The notes beneath the pieces are model-generated. The model made no database searches. It had not been told where the DNA came from and saw nothing but the letters and a program-made list of their open reading frames with translations. A stretch of 64,000 bases of DNA from Euglena gracilis (lineage: Eukaryota > Euglenida > Euglenophyceae > Euglenales): the NCBI GenBank assembly GCA_039621445.1, contig CP154954.1:26300954-26364953 (forward strand). The letters are read 5' to 3'. The translations under genes and the position numbers were made by a program. Shown here piece after piece: positions 55,441 to 64,000 of the stretch (the stretch's first letter is position 1; each line of letters begins with the position of its first letter).

Positions 55441-55762
55441 GCCACAGCCAGTCAGCGCGGGGACCCACCCCCGAGGTCCTTAAGAAAACCCTGACGATGC
55501 CCCCTTCTTGTGGAACTCGGGGTCCGGGGGGATGGCATTGAATGAAGGGGCCCATGTTCCCAGGCAACTCAGTCCGGGCTGGTGAGGCGCATTGTTCCCG
55601 AATCCCTGCGGGCCCGGCTCTTCCCAGGAACTTGGAGCAAACCTTGTGCGACGAGTTGCCCCCCCCCCCCGCCCCGTTGCCGATGGGCGTGGTCGCTGCT
55701 CTGCCAGCTGCAGTGTGTGGGCCCCGCACTGCTGGAGCCGCCGATGCCCCCCCCCCTCGCAG

Positions 55763-55869
55763 GATGGTGACGGTGAATATTGCCCAGAGCGGGGAGTACA
55801 ACGTGTGCGTCAAGGTGCTCACCACCTGGCAGCTGGCGCCGATGAACCTGGTGGTGCAGCCCGCCCCCG
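55763..55869 (+). CDS. Exon candidate, 35 codons
   Basis: A C-tract and CTCGCAG precede, donor before GTGTGA. It encodes MVTVNIAQSGEYNVCVKVLT, then TWQLAPMNLVVQPAP. The G-x-Y-x-V-C-V strand pattern is common in Ig-like or filamin-like beta domains (resemblance only). One spare base joins the AT at 56716 to make Asp. Confidence 0.6.
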
Positions 55870-56715
55870 GTGTGAGGGGCCTGTGACGCCCCCTGAGGAG
55901 GAGTGGGTTGGGGGGGGGGACGCACACTGCACAGCCGTGACGGCGATCAGACACCTCTCCCCTTCTCCTGAATCACATCAGGCTTTAAAGAAGAAAAAAA
56001 CCACGGAAGACCCAAGGGGGGGGGGTTCGGGACCGAGCCAATCCCCCCAGGGGGTCCCGTGGTGAGTTTTGGCGCCGAAATTTTTTGAAATATGCCTTCA
56101 GATGGCACGTGCAGGGTGGGGGCTAAACAGAAGCCTGCTCCGCATACTGGGGGGGGGGGGGGGGGGACTGGGGACTTGAACAAGACTTGTTGTGGGAAGA
56201 TTCTGGCAAAAATTTGCCCAGTATTTCCCCCCCTCTTTCAAGTTCTGTCCAGTATTTTTTCTGCCAATTTTTTAAAAATTCCGATTTCCTCTGGTGAATT
56301 TCTCAGTGGTTTGTGCCGATTGTTAAAATGTGTTTTTGTTTCATATCACCTCTCAGGAGGAGTGTGGATCATCCAAATGAAAGAAAGTTTTTTTTGCTTC
56401 ATCATTTTGGAAGTTGGAGTTCAGGATTTCACCAATTTTTGAATATTGGATCTGGTATTACCGGGATTTCGATGTGAATTCTGACTGAATTTCCCTGAAA
56501 AATGGGTTCACGGGATTTTCCATCTAGAATTTTTCCCAGCCGTTTTCAGCGGCCGTCCAGATTTTCTTCCTGGAACTTCAACGATTCGTCCAATAATTTT
56601 TCCTAGCATGATTTTCCCCATCAGCAATTGTTCCTGTTCAGACCCCCCCCCCCCCGCTTCACAAATGCATTCGCGCATGACGGCGCCCCCACCTCACCAG
56701 TGTTTTCCCGTCCAG

Positions 56716-56816
56716 ATGTGGGCTCCATCGTGGGCGGCGGCAGCACCTCGGGTTCCCCATCCAGGGGCTCCGCTTCGGTGGCAATCCATACCACCCGGCC
56801 CCCCTTGTCCATCTAT
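56716..56816 (+). CDS. Exon candidate, Ser/Gly linker plus strand
   Basis: Acceptor TTTTCCCGTCCAG, in phase with 55869. It encodes DVGSIVGGGSTSGSPSRGSA, then SVAIHTTRPPLSIY, and is ended by GTCGCG. The second half is paralogous to 57068-57232. Confidence 0.55.
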
Positions 56817-57067
56817 GTCGCGGGGGGGGGGGGGGCAGCTTCCCAAAGAAAATGAAAACAAGAAGGCGTTGGCGGGCTGGATTGGCAGCCACAGCACGCC
56901 CGCAGTGGGGGACACGCAAAACACAAACCCACAACCACAGCAAGCCAGATGGAGAGCCTTGTCCGCCCATTCGTGTTTCTTTCCTTCTGCGCGACCGGGC
57001 CGCAAACCTGCCAACCTTTCGAAGGCCTTCCGCCAATCCACTGATGGGCTCGCACGTCTGCCGACAG

Positions 57068-57232
57068 GACGTCTGGAAATGTCAGCTTCGGGCAAATGCC
57101 GGCCACCCGGTCGGCCGGTGCCGGCGAGGAGGGAGGCGGGGCCCTGGCTGGGGTGAGCTCGGAGTCGCCCTCCAGCTCGAACAGCCCTGCCATCATCATC
57201 ACCTCGACCCAGCCCATCTTCTATGGCTACTC
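57068..57232 (+). CDS. Exon candidate paralogous to the previous one
   Basis: Acceptor CTGCCGACAG. It encodes TSGNVSFGQMPATRSAGAGE, then a Gly/Ser linker and SPAIIITSTQPIFYGY. The order Ser-rich linker, then A-I-x-x-T-x-x-P-[L/I] matches 56716-56816, suggesting exon duplication. Its phase does not fit 56816 directly, so a border is wrong or an exon is missing. Confidence 0.4.
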
Positions 57233-57724
57233 GTCGTGCGGCTTGCTGTTGACCGCTCAACCAAGCCTGTGCGGCTGCTACGCCATCGGTGTGCTCGGTT
57301 TGCCGATGACGAAGAAATTCAACACTGCGCAAATTTGGTTTTATGCATTTCTGGTGTTTGGGTAATTTTGAAGATTTTTCAAAATTCGAAATTTCATGAA
57401 TTCAAGACATTTCCTGGCAGATGTCAAAAGAGTCACCGGACAGAACCCCGTAAACCTGCAGACATTGAACACACGCAAACACAATCGTGCTTAGCCACCC
57501 TTTTTTGCATGTTTTGTGGGTTTTTTTTTGTGTTGTGCTTTTTGAGGATCCATGTTGCGCCACCCCCCCCCCTGGTTGTGTGGTGTGCAAATGGGGTACA
57601 GTCCGTGCCGATCGTGGGGCGGCTGGCGGGCCGGCGGCCGGCTCACCCTGCCCTCCCCTGCGCGTGCCGGGCGGGGGTCCGTTACGCATCCGAGAGGCCC
57701 TCCGCCCCGTCCCCTCCCCAACAG

Positions 57725-57832
57725 GCACCGCGGCCGACAGCGGCTCGTCCCAGCTGCCGGCGGACCTCCCGTCGGAGGTCTTCTTCAGCATGCTCCAGCC
57801 CAGGCCGCGGCAGGACGCACCCGTGTGCGAGG
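57725..57832 (+). CDS. Exon candidate, 36 codons
   Basis: Acceptor CTCCCCAACAG and donor before GTGTGC. It encodes TAADSGSSQLPADLPSEVFF, then SMLQPRPRQDAP. The S-x-LPAD core recurs in the last exon candidate (SPLPADST). Phase to neighbours unresolved. Confidence 0.4.
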
Positions 57833-58054
57833 GGGGCAGAGGGGGGTCTCGCAGTAGCCCTTTGGGGACTGGGGCCTGCGTGATAATGGGGATGGAACTG
57901 TGACTGTCAGGAGGAGGAGGCAGTGGAATGGGAGGGAGTGAATGAATGTAAGGGTAGTAATAATGCAATTCAATAATGATATAATGTTAATATAATCCAT
58001 ACATGATATTCATGACCTCATGTGCTAATTCACAATCTCCTGAATGACAGCATA

Positions 58055-58170
58055 TGGTATGATATGATATAAAATGACATGACATGATATGATATGATAT
58101 GACATGATATGATATGATATGATATGATATGATATGATATGATATGATACGATATGATATGACATGATAT
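58055..58170. repeat. (ATATG)n pentanucleotide repeat, second tract
   Basis: Same unit as 48155-48258 with occasional ACATG variants, about 10 kb downstream. Confidence 0.9.
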
Positions 58171-58199
58171 AACATTGTACAATGTAATAGCACATGAGC

Positions 58200-59370
58200 A
58201 CATAGCGTGGGGGATGAGGTTTCCAAGGGTGGGTGGGCCGGTTTGAACTTTTGGACCCCCCAGGGCTTCCCCAGGGTTGGGGATTGCTGTGGGGTTGGCT
58301 GCTGGGGGATTTTTGAAGTTTTTTTTTTTGGCTGATTTCAGTGGTTTTGGGCTGGTGAGCCTTTGGAACCCCCCCCCCCCCACAAAAGGGTTGGGTTGGG
58401 CTTTCGAAGAAAAGAAAAGTGGGTGGGTTGGATTTCATTTCATTCCCTGGGGTTGCCAACAAAATTTATGGTCGAGGTAAGAAGCAGGTTTGACCTATGA
58501 GACATCTCGGGTGGTCACAATTTCAATTATTTGTGAGAGTTTCAAAAAAAATTCCTGCTGCGTCATTCGGTAATGTTTTCTTCATTCCGATGGAATTCGA
58601 TTTCACACAAAAATTATTTCTTTCTTTTGAAACTTTTGTGGTTGTCGCTCGAAATAAAACCTCCCAAGTTTCTTTTGTAGATTCCAGTTGGAGTTGATCC
58701 AATGTCAAGAAAAAGAAGTCTATCCCCAACGCCTTGTATTTGCATATTGCAGTTGCAACAAAAAAAACTCTTTGACCTCTTTAATCTGTGAGCACCCAGC
58801 TCACAACTACTTTCACGTTGCATGAATGATCAAGTGCATTGTTGGTATGAAAGGATTTTAAGGCAATTTTACCCTTCACGGATAAGAAAAATGACCGAAA
58901 ATGGCCGAAAATGGCCGAAAATGGCGAAAATCTGGGGTCGACTTTTGCTGCTTGATCCTGATGGGTGATCTTCACCCAAAAAATATTCTTCGGGGTTGCC
59001 AGCTTTTCGTTCAAAATTCCCCATGTGTTCTTGACACAGATACCTGACCCACCACCTCCTGGGCAGACAGTCAACCCCCCCCACCCCTCCACCAGCTTCC
59101 CACACGCCCACCCCCGCGTCACCTCCAAACACCCAAGCGGCGCCCAAACAAAGGGGACGGAAGGGGAACAGGAGGAGGGCCTCGAAGCCGTGGGATGCCC
59201 CGGATGAGCAAACAAGTCATCGCCGGCTGCTGCACAAGCGAGCCGTTCCGCACGTGTGTGCCCCCCCCCCCCGACCCCGCTTTGAGACATCATGGTTTAG
59301 GCCACCCCCAGCCCACCGTGCATGTGCTGTGGCCAGCCCCCCCCCCCCCGCCCCGCTGTCCCCCTCCCAG
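58200..59370. other. Intron or gap before the possible last exon
   Basis: No phased exon. 58885-58930 has four direct copies of AAAATGGCCG-like words. A Pro-rich open stretch at 59043-59207 has an upstream GACACAG but no phase support. Confidence 0.4.
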
Positions 59371-59428
59371 GCAGTCGCCGCTGCCGGCGGACAGCACCGT
59401 GGGAGGGGTGTGGGGCACGTGCTATTAG
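59371..59428 (+). CDS. Possible terminal exon with stop codon
   Basis: A long C-tract ending CCCTCCCAG precedes it. It encodes QSPLPADSTVGGVWGTCY followed by TAG at 59426-59428. The SPLPAD core parallels 57725-57832. If right, it closes the + strand gene. The phase to 57832 is not direct. Confidence 0.35.
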
Positions 59429-60093
59429 GCCGCCCCCTCCCGATGAAGGCCCGCCGCCCCCCGGGCCGCGCAAGCAATGCTCCCCTTCAACCGACGGCGT
59501 ACGGGATCTGGACTCCCCCTGGGTTGGTGTTGCTCACCCACTTCTGTCGTGTGACAAGAATTGTAACCCTCCTGGGCATGGCCTTCATGTTTGTGTATGT
59601 CGGCTGTATTGAAACTGAATTGTCCATGGGATCGTTTGTTTTGATCAGTGTTCTGTTCCCTGGAGCCCAGAATAATAATAATTAGAATGAGAATAATAGA
59701 TGACGTTGAGTACAATGTTCAACCCCCCCCCGAACCAAGAGTTGGCAGGAATTCCAGGTATTTGTTAGGGGGTTGCCCGCAAATTTTAGTCACAAATAAT
59801 CACAACTCATCACAAATAACGGCAAATAAACGCAAAAAAGGCAGAATCTTTTAGGAGCTCACCTGGGATGTACATTTTCGGCTGGAGAGGACTTCGAAAG
59901 ATTTTCGGTTTTTTTTTGCGCCGCTTTTTTTGAGCGTCCGTGTTGCGTCCCCCCCCCCATCCTTTCGGGGGGAGAATCCAGCTGCGGGCGGACTCGGCTG
60001 TGCTCGATTCTGGCAGTCCCTCCCCCCTGAGGGCCTAAACCCCCTCCAAAATTATTTGGCAGAGAAACCTGGTTTTGACCTTCCCCCTTCACG
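59429..60093. other. Intergenic region
   Basis: Separates the + strand gene from the - strand retroelement. No convincing polyadenylation signal or exon was singled out. Confidence 0.4.
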
Positions 60094-60284
60094 CGACACC
60101 TCGGGCTACGCACTTTACCCTTGCGAGCAATGGACACACTAATATTTAAACCTAGCGGATTCCTTTCGCCCCCCCACGTTTGGGGCAACCGGCGGGGAGC
60201 TCTGACTCCATAGGGTCGCATGCCTTTGCTCGCCCGGCGTGTGTTGTTTGGATTGTTGCTGCGTTTGATTAGGCCAGTCCCGGC

Positions 60285-60350
60285 TACGTACTCCTCGGGC
60301 AAGCCGAGAAGGAGGAAGGGACACCGAGGTGCGAAGCACAGTACGCATCA
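60285..60350. repeat. Retroelement terminal inverted repeat, arm 1
   Basis: The words GTACTCCTCGGGCAAGCC, GAAGGAGGAAGGGACACCGA and GAAGCACAG...CATCATTG are matched, inverted, at 60815-60880. A direct repeat CACCTCGGGCT-CGCACTTT lies at 60096 and 60870. Mixed inverted and direct repeats are expected at DIRS/Ngaro ends. Confidence 0.65.
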
Positions 60351-60449
60351 TTGTCCCTGCGTGCCTCTGTAGTCGCCGTCGGCTGTCCTGCGAGCCAAGC
60401 TTTGTGTGCCCTTGGGCGTGGTTTAGGGGACACCGAGGAGGGCAGACAT

Positions 60450-61345
60450 TCATTTGGAGGCCATGCCCTCGTGTCCGTCCTGGACGGAAAGATAGGGAAG
60501 GTCCGCTCGCTGGGTTAGGTCCTTCGCCATTAGGCCGAATAGAAGGAGGGTCGGATGATATTCAAAAATAGGATAACACCAGTAGGAGCGCCCCGCCCCC
60601 CCCTCCTTCTCGCGTGGTCGACCCGTGGAGCGCACTTTTTTTTTTTTTTTTTCCACTGAGCGGGTCTTCCCCCCCCACCCTTCCCCCCGCCCCCCTGGCC
60701 CCCGCCTCATCTTCTGGACCGATGGGCGTTTGTGAAAGTGAAGACAAATGTTGTTCTTAAAGGGGTGTGGGGGGGTATGGCTGGGGTCGGGGCCTCCCCA
60801 ATGATGTCTTTGTGCTTCCCCCTCGGTGTCCCTTCCTCCCTTCTCGGCTTGCCTCGAGGGAGTACGAGACACCTCGGGCTCCGCACTTTGCCATTGTGAG
60901 GCCAGATTTTTCACTGAAAATAGGGGGGCCAGGACATTCTCCAAAGAACCTTGGGCACCAAGTCTTTGATAATGGGCTGTAAAAGCCTCCACCCCCTTCC
61001 ATTGACCAATTTCACAAACTTCTTGGGCAGAAAGGCCCAATTTTTTTAGCAAACCAACCCCTGCCCCTCTGGTGGAGTGGGGTCCCCAAACCTGGGGGGG
61101 TACCCCCTGCTTGGTCAAAAAGTCTTTGGTGATAGAAGCAATGGTATCTGCCTTAATGGCTTTGTAGGGGGGTTTTAACGTAATTAAAAGGGGGCCCCCC
61201 GGTTTCATAAAGAAACGTGTTGCTGCCACATAAGACAACATTAAATGAAAGGGGCTGATTTGGGGGCACTGGGGAATGGAGACAACTCTCTCCCACTTGT
61301 GGAGTTTTTGACCTTTACGTTTAATTTTGATGTAGGGTGCCCCCC
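60450..61345 (-). CDS. Tyrosine recombinase, catalytic part
   Basis: Contains WGPHSTRGAGVGLLKKLGLS (the HxxR motif), then the QWKGVEAFTAHY box with the Trp and the nucleophilic Tyr, and a basic, Pro-rich tail to a stop at 60450. Known YR retroelements use this enzyme to insert circular DNA without target duplication. With the first Arg in the preceding frame, all key residues of the R-HxxR-Y set are present in the locus, split by one G-run. Confidence 0.8.
60815..60880. repeat. Retroelement terminal inverted repeat, arm 2
   Basis: Inverted partner of 60285-60350, roughly 85% matching by eye with small indels. It overlaps the tail of the recombinase frame. Confidence 0.65.
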
Positions 61346-61720
61346 CCCCAACACACTGGTGGTTCTTTGGACCTGTGCCAAATCTGAACTTCTGTATAAA
61401 CAGAGGATTCGTGAACAGAAAATGAGTTGTGTACGCAATGTACATATATCAGAGGGCAGGGGGGACTGTGGCAGCCCCAGGAGGATTGGGAGGGGATCCC
61501 AGAATGCACCATATTTCTCCAGATTTTGGTTCCAAGGCCTTTTATAAGGTGCCAACATGGCATGGAACCTCAGGCCCCCAAAGCCAGGGATCAATAGCAT
61601 AGCACTGTATGCATTGCGTGCTTGGGCCTTTGAAAATTGGAACAGTTGAATTAAAGCGTCAACCACTTGGTCAGTGGTGGCTTCAGGGGGGGTAGCCCCA
61701 TTTTTTCCAGAATCACCCAT
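61343..61720 (-). CDS. Tyrosine recombinase, N-terminal part
   Basis: Follows the previous segment with a -1 register change at an A6 run (complement near 61700-61706). It holds the helical core-binding part (PPEATTDQVVDALIQLFQFS...) and the first catalytic Arg in LCLYRSSDLAQVQRT. The frame is lost at a 9-base G-run (complement at 61340-61348), after which the catalytic domain goes on in the next frame. Confidence 0.7.
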
Positions 61721-62372
61721 AAAAGCGTAAAGGCACTTTGGTACCTTTTCAAACTGGGGTTTCTTCCCAGGAAATCGTTAATGGTTGAATTTTGTATTTG
61801 TTTCCCCTCCAAAATTTGCCTGGCCACCTGGGGGGTGGCATTTTTTCCCCCCTGCAATTGGTGAACATACCCTTGTAAGGGGTGATTTTCAGGCAGGGGG
61901 TCCCTGGTATTTTCATTTTTATTAATTGGGGCCACCATGTGGCTGAATCCCAGTAGGGGGTGACCATCAAAACTTTGGTTTGTGGAAACATTTTTAACCT
62001 GGGGAGAAATTTTTGAATTACAGACCAGGGGGGGGTTTGCATAAAGTCCTCCCATGTTGTCTAGTGGACATTGCAATGCATCCACTGCTGTGGCTCCCCA
62101 GTGGGGCCACCTGGCCACAAATTGTGGCAGTTTTTTGTTGCCTGGTGAGGCAAAAAGGTCTGTTTTCAGGTTTATGTAATTTTTGAACTGCTGCCTCAGC
62201 CATTGAAAAAGTTGGGGGACCAGGGAATAATCCCCCCTGTCCATTTCCCACCTGCTTATGGGGTCTTCCAGGCATTCCTGTGAAGGAACCCACTTTACTT
62301 GTAGGTTTATGTTGTGTTCCATGCACCATTTGAAAAAGGGTCTCAGCATGGAATTGAAGGGGTCTTTTCTGC
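61690..62372 (-). CDS. RNase H C-terminus and linker to recombinase (shifted frame)
   Basis: Continuation of the previous product after the G-run shift. KWVPSQECLEDPISRWEMDR includes the usual last acidic RNase H residue. It is followed by the conserved YR-element segment DLFASPGNKKLPQF...VDALQCPL...YANPPL. It ends with NSTINDFLGRNPSLKRYQSA, the start of the recombinase core-binding region. The longer open frame read through to 63981 on this register is mostly a shadow of the RT frame. Confidence 0.75.
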
Positions 62373-63986
62373 CCCCCCCCCTTTTGTTAAGTAATAGTAA
62401 ATTACTTGATTGTCCACTGACAGGGACACAGTTTCTCCTGGCTGGCTGAGGCTTTGAACTGTGCTTATTGCTGCACTTAATTCCTTGACATTTATGTGCA
62501 AAATGGAGTTTTCTCTCCAAAATTCTTGCACAATTTTTCCTGTTCGAATGTCCAGCCCCCCCCCCCAGGCATGGGTGCTGCTGTCTGAGTGCAACTCTCT
62601 GGTTGCACTTTGGGGGAAGGGTCTGCCCCCCCATGTGTCCAGCAGAAGTTTTATTTCTCTTAATTGGTCCTTTATTCTTTGAGAAATGGGGTGTTTTGAG
62701 TCCCAGGGGGCTGTGGAATTTTCCACCAAAAAATTTGCCAGGGCATCCGTAAAGGCCCTTAGAAAGGGCAGGGCCCTTAGATTGCATCTGATTTGGCCCA
62801 AAATGGCAGCCAGTTGCCTTTTTGACGTGTAATCTTTTTTCACTATTTTTCCCAGCTCCTTTTTTGCTGTTTTTATTTTCTGGGGGGGCACCTGTAATTT
62901 TCCCTCTTGGAAGTTTAGCTGAAATCCAAGATGATTTACGATTTGGGTGGGCTGCAGGGTGGACTTTTTTACATTGATTTTGAATCCTGATTTGATTAAA
63001 TCCCTGACCACTGTGTTCAGGTGATTTTGTAAGATGTTTTGTGTTGGGGCCACCAGTAAAATGTCGTCCAGGTAAATAAATACCTGGATGCCCTTTCTCC
63101 TCCACAGCTTTTCGAATGTCTTCGTTACTGACATAAAAATTTGGGGCATTACATTTAGGCCAAAACAGCCTGCCTGGAATTCCCAGGTCTGCCCCCCCAC
63201 CTGATGTCTTAGAAAGGGCCTTAGGGCCTGGCTTACTGGGATGTGGAAGTAAGCATCCTTCAGGTCTATTTTTGCTGCCCAGTGGCCTTTTTCTAACACT
63301 GGAAAAATGTGCTGGATGCGATCCAGCTTGAAAGGTTTCACTTGGAATCGTTGATTTATTTCCCTGCAATCGCTTATTAATCTCCATTTTGTCTGCTCCC
63401 CTTCTGGTTTCGAAATCAGAAACCAGGGGATTAGGTGCTGGGTGGTTGAATCCCTCACCCTCTTTACGGATCCAGATTTTTCGTAATCCAGCAGTATTTT
63501 TTCTGCTTGGTGCAGGTTCAAATTTGCCCTGGGTTTTGGGTGGGTGGACAATTTTGGTGGTTTTACCCAAGGGGGTTGAATGCCATCCCTGATTAGTTGA
63601 CATGTTGTTGGGGGGGCATTTTTTGTCCACCATTTCAGGCTCTTTTGCAGCCTCTGATGGAGGGGGGTGTCTCCCCATTTTTCCTCCATGCAATTGATTT
63701 CTTGGATCAGATGATTGTGGGGGGGCTGGGCTGGAGATGTTGGACCTTTTAGGCTTTTTTGCAGCCTTTGATGGAGGGGGGTGTCTCCCCTTATTTCCTC
63801 CAGTGAATTTATTTTCTGGATAAGATGATTCTGGGGGGGCTGGGTTGGGGGTGTTGGACATTGCACCCCTAGGTCCCCTAGGGCTTGGGCCCTTGGAAAA
63901 AGAAATTTTTTCTGGGGGGATGTGCATGCACTCTCTCCATCTCTGCTCATCTCTCTGGATGATCTTGTTGTTGGGAGACATACCAT
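62343..63986 (-). CDS. Reverse transcriptase-RNase H frame (547 codons, interrupted)
   Basis: The minus-strand frame contains an N-terminal Pro-rich region with two direct 40-residue repeats (about residues 47-84 and 86-122). The RT domain follows at about 165-360: LISDCREIN near 203-211, DLKDAYFHIPV at 241-251 and the catalytic YLDD at 305-308. RNase H starts near 460: LHSDSSTHAWGGG at 465-477, a Glu near 502, SVDNQ at 523-527. The frame then runs out after the GGG at 536-538, where a 10-base G-run (complement near 62374-62383) shifts it; the RNase H end continues in another frame. The window edge cuts the likely true start, and the annotated Met is only the first in view. Confidence 0.85.
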   Translation of the reverse strand: MVCLPTTRSSREMSRDGESACTSPQKKFLFPRAQALGDLGVQCPTPPTQPPQNHLIQKINSLEEIRGDTPLHQRLQKSLKGPTSPAQPPHNHLIQEINCMEEKWGDTPLHQRLQKSLKWWTKNAPPTTCQLIRDGIQPPWVKPPKLSTHPKPRANLNLHQAEKILLDYEKSGSVKRVRDSTTQHLIPWFLISKPEGEQTKWRLISDCREINQRFQVKPFKLDRIQHIFPVLEKGHWAAKIDLKDAYFHIPVSQALRPFLRHQVGGQTWEFQAGCFGLNVMPQIFMSVTKTFEKLWRRKGIQVFIYLDDILLVAPTQNILQNHLNTVVRDLIKSGFKINVKKSTLQPTQIVNHLGFQLNFQEGKLQVPPQKIKTAKKELGKIVKKDYTSKRQLAAILGQIRCNLRALPFLRAFTDALANFLVENSTAPWDSKHPISQRIKDQLREIKLLLDTWGGRPFPQSATRELHSDSSTHAWGGGLDIRTGKIVQEFWRENSILHINVKELSAAISTVQSLSQPGETVSLSVDNQVIYYYLTKGGGAEKTPSIPC

Positions 63987-64000
63987 AGGGCTTAAGGCCC

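Larger units (their letters stand above)
60094..64000 (-). mobile_element. DIRS/Ngaro-like tyrosine-recombinase retrotransposon (partial)
   Basis: On the minus strand, in order: reverse transcriptase, RNase H, a DLFAS...DAL...NPP segment and a tyrosine recombinase with HxxR and Tyr. This order and the recombinase in place of an integrase define YR retroelements (DIRS, Ngaro, PAT groups). Complex repeats at the 3' side (60094-60902) fit the unusual termini of this group. The 5' side, including any gag-like frame, is beyond 64000. Frame changes at G-runs near 62378 and 61343 suggest an inactive copy or homopolymer sequencing errors. Confidence 0.85.

Noticed and set aside
61245-61547. Plus-strand frame at 61245-61547 and others over the retroelement
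   Set aside because: They overlap the clearly conserved recombinase on the minus strand.
61690-63981. Single 776-codon protein reading through the whole RT region
   Set aside because: Only its last part (after the G-run) matches RNase H and the linker; the rest is out of frame with the conserved RT motifs.

Overview
The window looks like nuclear DNA of an intron-rich eukaryote, most likely a unicellular alga or other protist. The evidence is GT/AG-bounded exon candidates separated by introns of hundreds to thousands of bases, dense microsatellites, many short inverted-repeat transposons, and a retrotransposon with a tyrosine recombinase. No bacterial operon structure, Shine-Dalgarno pattern, tRNA or rRNA was seen. 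The species cannot be fixed from the sequence. Homopolymer runs of G or C (8-13 bases) occur every few hundred bases, mostly as ends of inverted repeats.

Region 0-34 kb (+ strand): about twenty separated arrays of a 12-bp coding unit (Thr-Pro-Ser/Thr-Ala/Gly) encode mucin- or hydroxyproline-rich-glycoprotein-like stretches. They lie in non-coding DNA that has itself been copied. 1-2453 and 6430-8805 are near-identical duplicates, and 12.8-17.1 kb is a tandem amplification of exon-plus-intron modules. Arrays at 31.4-33.8 kb change character to Thr/Arg/Ser-rich.

Region 36.9-59.4 kb (+ strand): a series of short GC-rich exon candidates with AG/GT borders whose reading phases mostly fit when joined. 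They predict a Cys-containing, N-glycosylation-site-bearing, beta-strand-rich protein of unknown family that continues from the Thr/Ser/Pro-rich part. The simplest reading is one giant secreted or surface protein gene (long glycosylated stalk plus globular modules), or a few tandem genes of this type. A possible terminal exon ends at 59428.

Region 60.1-64.0 kb (- strand): a DIRS/Ngaro-like retroelement (reverse transcriptase, RNase H, tyrosine recombinase) cut by the window edge. It is broken at two G-runs and shifts frame at one A-run.

Most interesting signals: (1) several families of non-autonomous elements share the ends TA-AACCCC...GGGGTT-TA; one has a visible empty site in a paralogous copy, and one appears to be itself an intron of the gene. 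(2) A hAT-like MITE has perfect 16-bp ends and an 8-bp duplication. (3) Unrelated families share a small GGCGC-triloop-GCGCC hairpin. (4) Exact GCGG-N4-CCGC palindromes cluster at 3.1-5.0 kb. Exon borders, family names and alignments were all judged by eye; no search or computation was run.
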